Part shown: piece after piece, positions 1-8,320 of the stretch
Layout: every line of letters begins with the position of its first letter
How positions within the stretch are numbered: the stretch's first letter is position 1
Assembly (NCBI GenBank): GCA_016741995.1
Contig: JACVCO010000015.1
Span: 35,889 to 99,888, forward strand
Source of the DNA: Hydrogenophaga sp.
GTDB lineage: Bacteria > Pseudomonadota > Gammaproteobacteria > Burkholderiales > Burkholderiaceae_C
Reading direction: 5' to 3'
DNA length: 64,000 nt
Position numbers and translations under genes: made by a program
The notes under the pieces: generated by a model
The model's input: only the letters and a program-made list of their open reading frames with translations
Databases searched by the model: none
Told to the model about the DNA's origin: nothing

Positions 1-10
1 GCGCGTCCAC

Positions 11-1975
11 ATGACGCCCCCGCCGCACGACCCCCTTCCGCCGGTGCTGGCGGGCCCCATCCTGCGGCGCGTGCAGGCCGATCGCATCGCCTGGTGGCTG
101 GCCTGCACGCAGCCGCACCGGGTGCGTGTGTACCTGCAACGCGCGGATGGCGCACCCACGGTGCACGAGCCCACCGTGCACCGCCTGCGCGCGGGCAAGC
201 ACCTGTGGATCCTGCTGATCGATCTCGCGCTCGACGCGCCGCTCGAACCCGGCACCTGGACCGGTTACCGCGTCGAGCTGGCCGACACCGACGGCGGCCC
301 CTGGACCCCGCACGACGACCCCGCGCTCTGCTACCCCGGCCACGACACGCCGGGCTTCCGGTTCGCGCCGCAGGTGCACGCGCTGCTGCACGGATCCTGC
401 CGCAAGCCGCACCACGCGGGCGGGGGCGACGGCCTCGCCCGCGCCGACGCGCACCTGCAGCAACTGCTCGGCGAAGGCCCCGGTGGCGATGCCGCGCCCT
501 GGCCGTCGGCCCTGGTGCTCAGTGGCGATCAGGTCTATTGCGACGACGTGGCCGGCCCGATGCTGCGCGCCATTCACGGCCTGATGCAGCGCCTGGGCCT
601 GAACGAAGAAGCCATCGCCGGGGCCGACGGCAGCGAACTGCGCTGCACCGCCGACCTGATCGCCCACCCCGCCAGCTACTACCGGCGCGAGCAGTTGCTG
701 CCGCGCACGCCGCGCAGCGAGCGCCTGATCGACCTGGTGTTCGAGGGCGTGAAGAAACCCATCTTCACCACCGACAACGCACACAACCACCTGATCACGC
801 TCGGTGAGGTGATCGCGATGTACCTGCTGGCGTGGTCGCCGCTGCCGTGGCAGGGGCTGGACCTGTCGCCGCCGCCCGGGCTCGAACCCGAACACGCCGA
901 GCGCTACGCGCGCGAATCGGAAGCCATCGCCGGTTTCCGCGAAGGTCTGGGCGCGGTGCGCCGCGTGCTCGCGCACCTGCCGGTGGCCATGGTGTTCGAC
1001 GACCACGACATCACCGACGACTGGAACCTGAGCCGCGAATGGGAGGACGTGGCCTACGGCCACCCGTTCTCGCGCCGTGTGATCGGCAACGCGCTGGTGG
1101 CCTACCTGCTCAACCAGGCCTGGGGCAACCGGCCCGAGGCCTTCGGCGACGACGCGCTGCTGGACCAGGTGCAGGCCGCGCTCGACGAGCCCGGCGGCGA
1201 CGCGCACGAGGCGCTGATCGAGCGCCTGCTGCACTGGCGCGACTGGCACTACGTGTGGCCCACCACGCCGCCGCTGATGGTGCTCGACAGCCGCACCCAC
1301 CGCTGGCGTTCCGAGGTCTCGCCGCGGCGCCCTTCGGGCCTGATGGACTGGGAAGCGCTCACCGACCTGCAGCAGGCGCTGCGTGGCCACCCCGCGGTGC
1401 TGCTCGTGGCCTCGGCGCCGATCTTCGGCGTCAAGCTCATCGAGACCATCCAGCGCGTGTTCAGCTTCTTCGGCAACCCGCTGCTGGTGGACGCCGAGAA
1501 CTGGATGTCGCACCCGGGCGCGGCCAGCGCGGTGCTCAACATCTTCCGCCACCCCAGAACGCCACAGACCTTCGTGGTGCTCTCGGGCGACGTGCATTAC
1601 TCCTTCGTTTACGACGTGGAGCTGCGCCCGCGCGGGCGGCGCAAGGAACCGGTGCAGGGGCCGCACATCTGGCAGATCTGCAGCAGCGGCCTGCGCAACG
1701 CCTTCCCCGACGGTCTGCTCGAAAAACTCGACCACCTCAACCGCTGGCTGTTCTCGCCGCGCTCGCCGCTCAACCGCTTCACGCGCCGGCGGCACATGAA
1801 GGTGACGCCGCGCAAGCCCGAGGGCACGCCGCACGGGCGGCGCCTGCTCAACGGCGCCGGCATCGGCCTGGTGCAGTTCGACGACAGCGGCGCACCGGTG
1901 AAGATCCAGCAGTTGCTGTGCGATGGCCGCGACGTGGCCTTCGTGCCGCGCGAGGCCGAGGCGCGCGAGGACTGA
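11..1975 (+). CDS. PhoD-like metallophosphatase
   Basis: This is a 654-residue protein of the PhoD-like metallophosphatase superfamily, which hydrolyses phosphoesters with a dinuclear metal centre. The metal-ligand blocks are visible in order: LSGDQVYCDD near residues 170-179, VFDDHDITDDWN near 326-337 and VVLSGDVHYSF near 522-532. No signal peptide or Tat motif is seen at the N terminus (MTPPPHDPLPP), so unlike classical secreted PhoD it is probably cytoplasmic. The N-terminal 120 residues look like the beta-sandwich that precedes the phosphatase domain in this family. The substrate is unknown. The gene begins 11 bases into the window, so its upstream context is not visible, and a start further upstream cannot be excluded. 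Confidence 0.85.
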   Translation: MTPPPHDPLPPVLAGPILRRVQADRIAWWLACTQPHRVRVYLQRADGAPTVHEPTVHRLRAGKHLWILLIDLALDAPLEPGTWTGYRVELADTDGGPWTPHDDPALCYPGHDTPGFRFAPQVHALLHGSCRKPHHAGGGDGLARADAHLQQLLGEGPGGDAAPWPSALVLSGDQVYCDDVAGPMLRAIHGLMQRLGLNEEAIAGADGSELRCTADLIAHPASYYRREQLLPRTPRSERLIDLVFEGVKKPIFTTDNAHNHLITLGEVIAMYLLAWSPLPWQGLDLSPPPGLEPEHAERYARESEAIAGFREGLGAVRRVLAHLPVAMVFDDHDITDDWNLSREWEDVAYGHPFSRRVIGNALVAYLLNQAWGNRPEAFGDDALLDQVQAALDEPGGDAHEALIERLLHWRDWHYVWPTTPPLMVLDSRTHRWRSEVSPRRPSGLMDWEALTDLQQALRGHPAVLLVASAPIFGVKLIETIQRVFSFFGNPLLVDAENWMSHPGAASAVLNIFRHPRTPQTFVVLSGDVHYSFVYDVELRPRGRRKEPVQGPHIWQICSSGLRNAFPDGLLEKLDHLNRWLFSPRSPLNRFTRRRHMKVTPRKPEGTPHGRRLLNGAGIGLVQFDDSGAPVKIQQLLCDGRDVAFVPREAEARED

Positions 1976-2071
1976 GGCTCGGGCAGAAGTTTCCGCCGGT
2001 CCGGAGCAGCCGCCGCGTGAACGGCATCACGCGCGTCCGCCGGGGGCCTGCGCTATGGTCTCGGGTTCACC

Positions 2072-2425
2072 ATGGACAACGCTTTCGAACACCTCGTCGC
2101 CGTGTGCGAACGCATGCGCCAGCTCACCGCCGCGCTGGAAACCATCCGCAACCTGCTGATGGCCGACGTGACCGCCACCGGCGATGCGCGCACCGCCATG
2201 GGCGACACGCACGAGACGGCGCGCGGCCTGTTCATCCACGCCATGGGCCTGCGCCAGCGCGCGGGCGGCGACCTGGAAACCACGGTGCGGCTGATCACCG
2301 CCGAAACCGACCCCCAGCACTCGGTGCAGCGCCAGGAATGGCTGCAGCTGTGCCGCGAACTGGCCACCACGCTGCAGGGCATCGACGGCGTGCTCACCGA
2401 GCTCGAGGGGCACCTGCGCCGTTGA
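2072..2425 (+). CDS. small alpha-helical protein of unknown function
   Basis: This 117-residue protein is not recognised. It is acidic, lacks a signal peptide or membrane segment, and is predicted by eye to be almost wholly helical with heptad-like leucine spacing (residues 1-35 and 85-117), suggesting a helical bundle or coiled-coil partner protein. It lies 96 bp after the PhoD-like gene on the same strand and ends 3 bp before the end of the convergent LysR gene. Codon usage matches its neighbours, which supports a real gene. No function should be assumed. Confidence 0.6.
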   Translation: MDNAFEHLVAVCERMRQLTAALETIRNLLMADVTATGDARTAMGDTHETARGLFIHAMGLRQRAGGDLETTVRLITAETDPQHSVQRQEWLQLCRELATTLQGIDGVLTELEGHLRR

Positions 2426-2428
2426 GCG

Positions 2429-3337
2429 TCAGCCCCCCCACAACGGGCTGGGCTTCTCGAAATCCACCGTCTCGCGCACCAGATCGCGCATGCGCGCGAG
2501 CAGCGGGCGGTGGTCGTCGCGCCGGCACTGGAAGGTGTATTGCACGTCGGGCAACGGCCGCGCACTGCGCAGTTCCACCACCGCCTTGCGCGCGGCCGGG
2601 CGGCGCAACCAGCCGCGTGGGTACAGGCCGATGCCCAGGCCCGACGCGATGAGGCTCGCGATCGCCGACAGGTTGTTGCACACCAGCCGGTTCGGCGCCT
2701 GCAGGCCGTTCGCTTCCAGCCACTGCTCCAGCATGCGGGTGGGGCCGGCCGCGGGCGGCATGGTGATGAGCGCGTGCGTCTGCAGCATCGCCTCGTCCAC
2801 CGTGCGGCGGCGCCCCACGAGCGCGGGCGCCGCGGCCCAGCAGAAGCGCACGTCGGCGATCGCATCGCTGGCGATGGCGCTGCGCGAGGAACGCCCCGCC
2901 ACCACCGCGAAATCGAGCTCGCCGCTGTCCAGCCGCTGCTCCAGCGCGGCGCCCAGGTCCACGCGTGGATCGAGCAGCAGCGCGGGGTAGCGCACCGCGG
3001 CCTGCGACACCAGGTCGGGCAGCCAGGTGAGCGCGGCCAGTTCGCCCACGCCGAAGCGGCAGTGCCCGCGCAGGCCGCCGTCACCGGCCGCCAGCTGCGT
3101 GCGCATGTCCTCCGAGAGTTCGAGCATGCGCCGCGCCATGGGCAGCAGCAGCTCACCGGCGTCGGTGAGCGCGGCGCGGTGGCCGCTGCGGTTGAAGAGG
3201 GGCTGGCGCAGTTGCGCCTCGAGTTCGCCGATGCGCTTGGACAGCGTGGACTGCGAGATGTGCAAGCGCTGCGCTGCCACGAGAAAGCTCGCGGCGGTGG
3301 CGGCCCAGTAGAAGGCTTCGAGCTGTTTGAGTGTCAC
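2429..3337 (-). CDS. LysR-family transcriptional regulator
   Basis: This is a 302-residue LysR-type regulator. The N-terminal winged helix-turn-helix covers about residues 1-60 (SFLVAAQRLHISQSTLSKRI) and is followed by the periplasmic-binding-protein-like effector domain. The start is taken as GTG at 3337, giving MTLKQLEAFYW at the usual LysR position; no ATG lies in frame nearby. The gene is divergent from the Bug receptor gene at 3467 with 129 bp between them, the classic LysR arrangement, so it probably controls the 3467-7194 operon in response to its substrate. Confidence 0.88.
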   Translation of the reverse strand: MTLKQLEAFYWAATAASFLVAAQRLHISQSTLSKRIGELEAQLRQPLFNRSGHRAALTDAGELLLPMARRMLELSEDMRTQLAAGDGGLRGHCRFGVGELAALTWLPDLVSQAAVRYPALLLDPRVDLGAALEQRLDSGELDFAVVAGRSSRSAIASDAIADVRFCWAAAPALVGRRRTVDEAMLQTHALITMPPAAGPTRMLEQWLEANGLQAPNRLVCNNLSAIASLIASGLGIGLYPRGWLRRPAARKAVVELRSARPLPDVQYTFQCRRDDHRPLLARMRDLVRETVDFEKPSPLWGG

Positions 3338-3466
3338 ACTTGCAAAAAAGCGAACAAGAGTGATCGAAATATATCGCTTTTCATCCACAAGGCCTGTTCC
3401 CAGAATCCGCCCCCTGAGCACCCGCCCCGACGGGTGCCGCGGCCACGCACCACACAGGAGACACAC
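3338..3466. promoter_or_regulatory. divergent promoter region between LysR gene and Bug operon
   Basis: These 129 bp separate two divergent genes. The LysR-proximal part is clearly AT-richer than its surroundings and holds an imperfect palindrome (TCGAAATATATCG, 3364-3376) that could be a LysR binding site. A ribosome binding site (AGGAG) lies about 7 bp before the Bug gene ATG. Assignment of the regulator site is inference from position and symmetry. Confidence 0.45.
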
Positions 3467-4444
3467 ATGAAACCCCGTTCCCCCGGCCTCAACCGCCGCC
3501 AACTGGTGGGCGCCACCGGCGCCGCCCTCGGCCTGTCGGCCCTGCCGCTCGCGGCACGCGCCCAGGCCTGGCAGCCCACGCAGCCCATCACCATCCTCGT
3601 CGGCTTCGCGCCCGGCGGCTCGGCCGACCAGATCGCGCGCCAACTGTCGTTCGCGGCCAAGGAGATCATTCCGGTGCCGGTGGTGGTGCAGAACCGCGTG
3701 GGCGCGGCCGGCGCGATCGCCGCGCAGGCCACGGCCGACGCCAAGCCCGATGGCTACACCGTGTTCGTGGGCGGCGGCAGCGAAACCACCTCGGTGGGCC
3801 ACTTCCGCCCGCTGGGCTACGACTCGCGCACCTCGTTCACGCCGATCATCAAAGTCTCGCGCGCGCCCAGCATCCTGGCCGTGCGCGCCGATTCGCCGTT
3901 CGCCGACATGAAGGCCCTGATCGCCGAAGCGAAGAAAGGCGCCGAGAAGGTGTCGTACGGCTCCACCGGTGAAGGCGGCATCTTCCACGCCACCGGCGTC
4001 GTGTTCGAGAAGACCACGGGCCTGAAACTGCTGCACGTGCCCTACCGCGGCGCGGCCGATTCCATGACCGCGCTGCTCGCAGGCCAGGTCGACAGCGCCT
4101 TCGGCGCGTACGAAGAGATGAAGGCCATGATCGACGCGGGCCGTGTGCGCCCGCTCGCGCTGTTCTCGGGCTCGCGCCTGCCCGCGCTGCCCAACGTGCC
4201 CACCATGACCGAACTCGGCGTGCCCGTGGCGCTGGACAACATGAAGGGCCTGATGGCCCCGGCCAAGCTGCCCGATCCCATCAAGCGCTACCTGCACGAC
4301 GCCTTCCAGAAGGCCATGCAGACGCCGGCGTGGAAGGACTACGTGGCCAAGTCGGGCCTCACGGAGGACTACGCCGACGGCGCGGCCTTCCAGGCCGAGA
4401 TCGTGGGCGCGGTGGACCTGATCGGCAAGGCCATCGGCAAATGA
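3467..4444 (+). CDS. Bug-family (TctC-type) solute-binding protein
   Basis: This is a 325-residue periplasmic receptor of the Bug/TctC family, which binds carboxylates for tripartite tricarboxylate transporters. The N terminus has an export signal with a twin-arginine-like RRQ motif (residues 9-11), a hydrophobic stretch and an ARAQA cleavage region. The family hallmarks follow: ITILVGFAPGGSADQIAR, the NRVGAAGAIAA loop, and KPDGYT. No TctA or TctB membrane subunits are nearby, as is common for the expanded Bug families of Comamonadaceae. The stop codon overlaps the next gene's ATG (ATGA), so the two are translationally coupled. The ligand is probably a hydroxy- or dicarboxylate given the following enzymes. 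Confidence 0.9.
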   Translation: MKPRSPGLNRRQLVGATGAALGLSALPLAARAQAWQPTQPITILVGFAPGGSADQIARQLSFAAKEIIPVPVVVQNRVGAAGAIAAQATADAKPDGYTVFVGGGSETTSVGHFRPLGYDSRTSFTPIIKVSRAPSILAVRADSPFADMKALIAEAKKGAEKVSYGSTGEGGIFHATGVVFEKTTGLKLLHVPYRGAADSMTALLAGQVDSAFGAYEEMKAMIDAGRVRPLALFSGSRLPALPNVPTMTELGVPVALDNMKGLMAPAKLPDPIKRYLHDAFQKAMQTPAWKDYVAKSGLTEDYADGAAFQAEIVGAVDLIGKAIGK

Positions 4445-5346
4445 GTCTTTCGATCGGTTTCATCGGGCTGGGCGCCATGGGCGCCGGCATGGCCGGCTGC
4501 CTGGTGCGCAAGGGCTTTTCGCTCAAGGTGCATGCGCGCGAAGCGCACGCGGTGCAGGCCCTTGTGGCGCAAGGCGCGGTGGCGGGTGGCTCGTCGGCCG
4601 AGGTCGGCCGCGGCAGCGCCATCGTCTTCCTCAGCCTGCCCGACGACGCGGTGGTGCGCGAGGTGCTGTTCGCCCCCGACGGCCTGGTGCACGGCCTGGC
4701 CGCCGACAGCCTCGTGGTCGACACCAGCACCATCGCCGCTGCGTCGGCGCGCGCGTTCGCGGCCGAGCTGGCGCAGCGCGGCATCGGCTTCCTGGACGCG
4801 CCGGTGAGCGGTGGCCAGCAGGGCGCGGCCGACGGCGTGCTCAGTTGCATGGTCGGCGGCGATGCCGCGCACCTGACCACGGCGCGCGACGCCCTGGCCG
4901 CGTTCTGCAAGAGCATCCAGCACGTGGGCGCCGTGGGCGCGGGCCAGGTCGTGAAGGCCTGCAACCAGGTGGCCGTGGCCGGTGCGTTGCTCGGCGTGTC
5001 CGACGCCATCGCGCTCGCGCAGGCCGAGGGTGTGGACCTGGCGCAGATGCGCGAGGCCCTGCTCGGTGGCGCGGCGCGCAGCTTCTCGCTGGAGAAGCAC
5101 GCCCCGCGCATCGCGGCCGGCCAGTTCACGCCGGGGTTCCGCGCGCAGCTGATGCGCAAGGACCTGCGCCTGGCGCTGCAGGGTGCTCAAGGCACCGGCA
5201 CCGTGCTGCCCACCGCCGCTCTGGCCGAAGGTCTGCTCGACGCGCTGTGCGAAAGCGGCCGCGCCGACTGGGACTGGGCCGCCCTGGCCGTGCAGGTGCA
5301 GCACCTCTCGGGCCGCCCGCTGCCCGCGAAGCGCGAACCCGACTGA
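4441..5346 (+). CDS. 3-hydroxyisobutyrate dehydrogenase-family NAD(P) oxidoreductase
   Basis: This 301-residue enzyme belongs to the beta-hydroxyacid dehydrogenase family (3-hydroxyisobutyrate dehydrogenase, tartronate semialdehyde reductase). The dinucleotide-binding motif GFIGLGAMGAGMA is at residues 5-17, the substrate motif DAPVSGGQQGA in the middle, and the catalytic-lysine motif GAGQVVKACNQ follows near residue 165-175. The length is normal. It starts inside the stop codon of the Bug gene. Together with the following oxidase and RraA aldolase it suggests interconversion of a hydroxy-acid and its semialdehyde. The exact substrate cannot be told from sequence. Confidence 0.87.
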   Translation: MSLSIGFIGLGAMGAGMAGCLVRKGFSLKVHAREAHAVQALVAQGAVAGGSSAEVGRGSAIVFLSLPDDAVVREVLFAPDGLVHGLAADSLVVDTSTIAAASARAFAAELAQRGIGFLDAPVSGGQQGAADGVLSCMVGGDAAHLTTARDALAAFCKSIQHVGAVGAGQVVKACNQVAVAGALLGVSDAIALAQAEGVDLAQMREALLGGAARSFSLEKHAPRIAAGQFTPGFRAQLMRKDLRLALQGAQGTGTVLPTAALAEGLLDALCESGRADWDWAALAVQVQHLSGRPLPAKREPD

Positions 5347-5359
5347 TCCCCCGCTCTCC

Positions 5360-6517
5360 ATGTCCCTGCACAACCTGCTGTGCCTCGACGACTTCGAGGA
5401 CGCCGCGCGGCGCCACCTGCCGTTGCCGGTGTTCGGCTACGTCGCGGGCGCGGCCGAAACCAACCAGTCGTTCCGCGCCAACCGCAGCGCCTTCCAGGCC
5501 TGGCAGCTGGTGCCGCGCGTGCTGGTCGACATCAACCCGCGCGACCCCGGCGTCACGCTGTTCGGCCGGCGCTACGCCACGCCCTTCGGCGTGGCACCCA
5601 TGGGCCTGGCCGCGCTCTCGGCCTACCGCGGCGACCTGGTGATCGCGCAGGCCGCGCGGCACGAGAACATTCCCTTCGTGCTTAGCGGCTCCTCGCTGAT
5701 CCGCCTCGAAGAGGTGATCGCGGTCAACCCCGACGCCTGGTTCCAGGCCTACCTCCCGGGCGACGACGACAGCATCTTCGCGCTGCTTGAACGCGTGAAG
5801 GCCGCGGGCTACAAAACGCTGGTGATCACGCTGGACACGGCCGCCGCGGCCAACCGCGAGAGCAACCTGCGCGTGGGCTTCACCATCCCCGTGCGCCCGA
5901 GCGTGCGGCTGGCGTGGCAAGGCATCACGCACCCGCGCTGGCTGTTCGGCACCTTCCTGCGCACGCTGGCGCAGCACGGCATGCCGCACTTCGAGAACAG
6001 CTACGCCACGCGCGGCGCGCCCATCCTGTCGCCCAACGTGGAACGCACGCTGTCCGACCGCGGCCACCTCAACTGGCGCCACCTGCAGATGATCCGCCGC
6101 TACTGGCCCGGTGACATCGTGGTCAAGGGCGTGCTCGATCCGCGCGACGCGCGGCGCGCCGCCGACGAAGGCATCAACGGCGTCATCGTCAGCAACCACG
6201 GCGGGCGCCAGCTCGACGGCGCGGCCGCGCCGCTCGCGGTGCTGCCGCGCATCGTCGAAGCCTGCCCCGACATCCCCGTGATGCTCGACAGCGGCGTGCG
6301 CCGCGGCAGCGACGTGATCAAGGCGCTCGCGCTCGGCGCGCGCTTCGTCTTCGTCGGCCGGCCCTTCGCGTTCGCGGCCGCCGTGGGCGGCGAGCCCGGC
6401 GTGCGGCGCGCGATCGACCTGCTGCGCAGCGAGGTCTCGCGCAACATGGCCCTCATGGGTGTGCTGCGGCCCGAGGACTTCGGGCCCGACCACCTCATCC
6501 CCTCCCCCCACCCCTGA
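5360..6517 (+). CDS. FMN-dependent alpha-hydroxy-acid dehydrogenase/oxidase
   Basis: This 385-residue flavoenzyme is of the lactate dehydrogenase LldD / glycolate oxidase family, which oxidises L-2-hydroxyacids to 2-oxoacids using FMN. The TIM barrel carries the active-site histidine in the signature SNHGGRQLDGA, a substrate-binding arginine just downstream, and the FMN-phosphate loop LDSGVRRGSDV with ALGARFVFVGRP near the C terminus. The start ATG (5360) lies 13 bp after the previous stop. It is in an operon with the Bug receptor and the RraA aldolase, so a carboxylated 2-hydroxyacid is a reasonable substrate guess. Confidence 0.88.
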   Translation: MSLHNLLCLDDFEDAARRHLPLPVFGYVAGAAETNQSFRANRSAFQAWQLVPRVLVDINPRDPGVTLFGRRYATPFGVAPMGLAALSAYRGDLVIAQAARHENIPFVLSGSSLIRLEEVIAVNPDAWFQAYLPGDDDSIFALLERVKAAGYKTLVITLDTAAAANRESNLRVGFTIPVRPSVRLAWQGITHPRWLFGTFLRTLAQHGMPHFENSYATRGAPILSPNVERTLSDRGHLNWRHLQMIRRYWPGDIVVKGVLDPRDARRAADEGINGVIVSNHGGRQLDGAAAPLAVLPRIVEACPDIPVMLDSGVRRGSDVIKALALGARFVFVGRPFAFAAAVGGEPGVRRAIDLLRSEVSRNMALMGVLRPEDFGPDHLIPSPHP

Positions 6518-6525
6518 ACACCCCC

Positions 6526-7194
6526 ATGCTCGGTCTGCGCATCCTCCCCATCACCCGCCGCGTCGACGCCTCGCTGATCGAGGCCTTCCGCAGCGTCCCC
6601 GTTGCCAACGTGAGCGACTGCATGACCCGCATGACGGCCGCCGGCGCGCGCCTGCGCCCGTTCAGCCGCGAGACGCGCCTGGCCGGCCCGGCCATCACCG
6701 TGAAGACGCGCCCGGGCGACAACCTCATGATCCACAAGGCGCTGGAGATCGCGCAGCCCGGCGACGTGATCGTGGTCGACGGCGGCGGCGACCTCAGCAA
6801 CGCGCTGATCGGCGAGCTCATGACCACGTATGCACAGAAGCGCGGGCTCGCGGGCTTCGTCATCAACGGCGCGATCCGCGACCTCGACGTCATCGGCGCC
6901 GGCGCCCTGCCCGTGTTCGCGGCCGGCATCACGCACCGCGGCCCCTACAAGGACGGCCCGGGCGAGATCAACGTGCCGGTGGCCATCGACGGCATGGTGA
7001 TCCACCCCGGTGACCTGATCGTGGGCGACGCCGACGGCGTGCTGTGCGTGCCCTTCGACGACGCGGCCGCGCTGCTGGAAGCGGGCCGCAAGAAGACCCA
7101 GGCCGAGCAGGTGACGCTGCAGCAGATCGCGGCCGGCCAGCTCGACACGGCCTGGATCGATCAGACGCTGGCGCGCATCGGTTTCAAGGCCTGA
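6526..7194 (+). CDS. RraA-family aldolase/decarboxylase
   Basis: This 222-residue protein belongs to the RraA family, which includes 4-hydroxy-4-methyl-2-oxoglutarate / 4-carboxy-4-hydroxy-2-oxoadipate aldolases and oxaloacetate decarboxylases as well as the RNase E inhibitor RraA. The divalent-metal and substrate residues of the enzymatic branch are present: the glycine-rich VVDGGGDLSNALIGE segment and the GAIRDLD motif with its conserved Arg-Asp pair. Because it sits in a catabolic operon, an enzyme role is preferred over RNase E regulation. It is the last gene of the operon and its end overlaps the end of the convergent Gfo/Idh gene by 11 bp. Confidence 0.85.
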   Translation: MLGLRILPITRRVDASLIEAFRSVPVANVSDCMTRMTAAGARLRPFSRETRLAGPAITVKTRPGDNLMIHKALEIAQPGDVIVVDGGGDLSNALIGELMTTYAQKRGLAGFVINGAIRDLDVIGAGALPVFAAGITHRGPYKDGPGEINVPVAIDGMVIHPGDLIVGDADGVLCVPFDDAAALLEAGRKKTQAEQVTLQQIAAGQLDTAWIDQTLARIGFKA

Positions 7195-8320
7195 CCCAGC
7201 GCATGCCGTCGCGGTGGCTGCGCAGCACGGCCTCCACGAAGGCCATGCCGGCGAGCCCCTCGTTCAAACCCGGCAACTCCACACCGGCCTCGCCGCGCCA
7301 GGCGCGCGCGAAATCGCGGTAGAGCTGCGCGAAGGCTTCGAGGTAACCCTCGGGGTGGCCCGCGGGAATGCGGTGCGCCACCGGCACACCACCGGGCGTG
7401 GCCGGCACGCCGCGGTACAGGCATTGCGAAGCCTGGCCCGGGCGCGTGAGCCACAGCTCTTCCGGCTTCTCCTGATCGAACTGCAGCGAACCGGTGCTGC
7501 CGTACACGCGCAGGCGCAGGCCGTTGCGGCTGCCGCTGGCCACCTGACTGGCCCACAGCATGCCGCGCGCCCCGCCTTCGTAGCGCAGCATCACCTGCAC
7601 GTGGTCGTCGAGCGCGCGGCCGGGCACGAAGGTGCTGAGCTCGGCCGCCAGCTCCTGCAGCTTCAGGCCCGACACGTAGCCCGCGAGGTGGTAGGCGTGC
7701 GTGCCGATGTCGCCGAGTGCGCCCGCGGGGCCGGCCTGTTTCGGGTCGTTGCGCCACGCGGCCTGCTTGTTGCCTTGCTGCTCGATGGGCTCGCCCAGCC
7801 AGTCCTGCACGTACTCCACCTGCACGATGCGCACCGCGCCGATGGCGCCCTGCGCCACCAGCTCGCGCGCCTGGCGCACCATGGGGTAACCGCTGTAGGT
7901 GTGCGTGAGCAGGAACAGCACGCCGCGTTCGTCAACGCGCTGCGCCAGCCCCTGGGCCTCGGCGAGCGAGGTGGCCATGGGCTTGTCGCAAATGATGTGG
8001 ATGCCCTGATCGGCGAAGGCCCGCGCCACCGGCACGTGCAGGTGGTTGGGCGTGACGATGGCCACCGCGTCGATGCCATCGGGGCGCTGCGCTTCGGCCT
8101 GCGCCATCTCGGCGTAGCTCGCGTAGCTGCGTTCGCGCGGGATGTGCAGTGCCGCCGCGCTGGCGTGCGAGCGCTCGGGGGTGGACGAGAACGCGCCGGC
8201 CACAAGCTCGAACTGGTCGTCGAGCCGCGCGGCGATGCGGTGCGCGGCGCCGATGAAGCTGCCCTCGCCACCGCCGACCATGCCGAGGCGGATGCGCCGT
8301 GTCTTGCGGTCGTCACTCAT
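7184..8320 (-). CDS. Gfo/Idh/MocA-family oxidoreductase
   Basis: This is a 378-residue NAD(P)-dependent sugar or cyclitol dehydrogenase of the Gfo/Idh/MocA family. The N-terminal Rossmann fold starts with GMVGGGEGSFIGAAHR, and the family's E-K-P motif appears as CDKPMATS. The C-terminal alpha/beta domain contains DIGTHAYHLA with the usual active-site Asp and His. It begins within the stop codon of the upstream isomerase gene (ATGA overlap) and is the last gene of the ROK-led operon. The substrate is presumably the sugar, or its oxidised form, brought in by the ABC importer. Confidence 0.88.
   Translation of the reverse strand: MSDDRKTRRIRLGMVGGGEGSFIGAAHRIAARLDDQFELVAGAFSSTPERSHASAAALHIPRERSYASYAEMAQAEAQRPDGIDAVAIVTPNHLHVPVARAFADQGIHIICDKPMATSLAEAQGLAQRVDERGVLFLLTHTYSGYPMVRQARELVAQGAIGAVRIVQVEYVQDWLGEPIEQQGNKQAAWRNDPKQAGPAGALGDIGTHAYHLAGYVSGLKLQELAAELSTFVPGRALDDHVQVMLRYEGGARGMLWASQVASGSRNGLRLRVYGSTGSLQFDQEKPEELWLTRPGQASQCLYRGVPATPGGVPVAHRIPAGHPEGYLEAFAQLYRDFARAWRGEAGVELPGLNEGLAGMAFVEAVLRSHRDGMRWVRP

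Noticed and set aside
5126..6511. A 461-codon minus-strand frame across the FMN oxidase gene
   Set aside because: It lacks any recognisable motif and covers the coding region of a canonical flavoenzyme.
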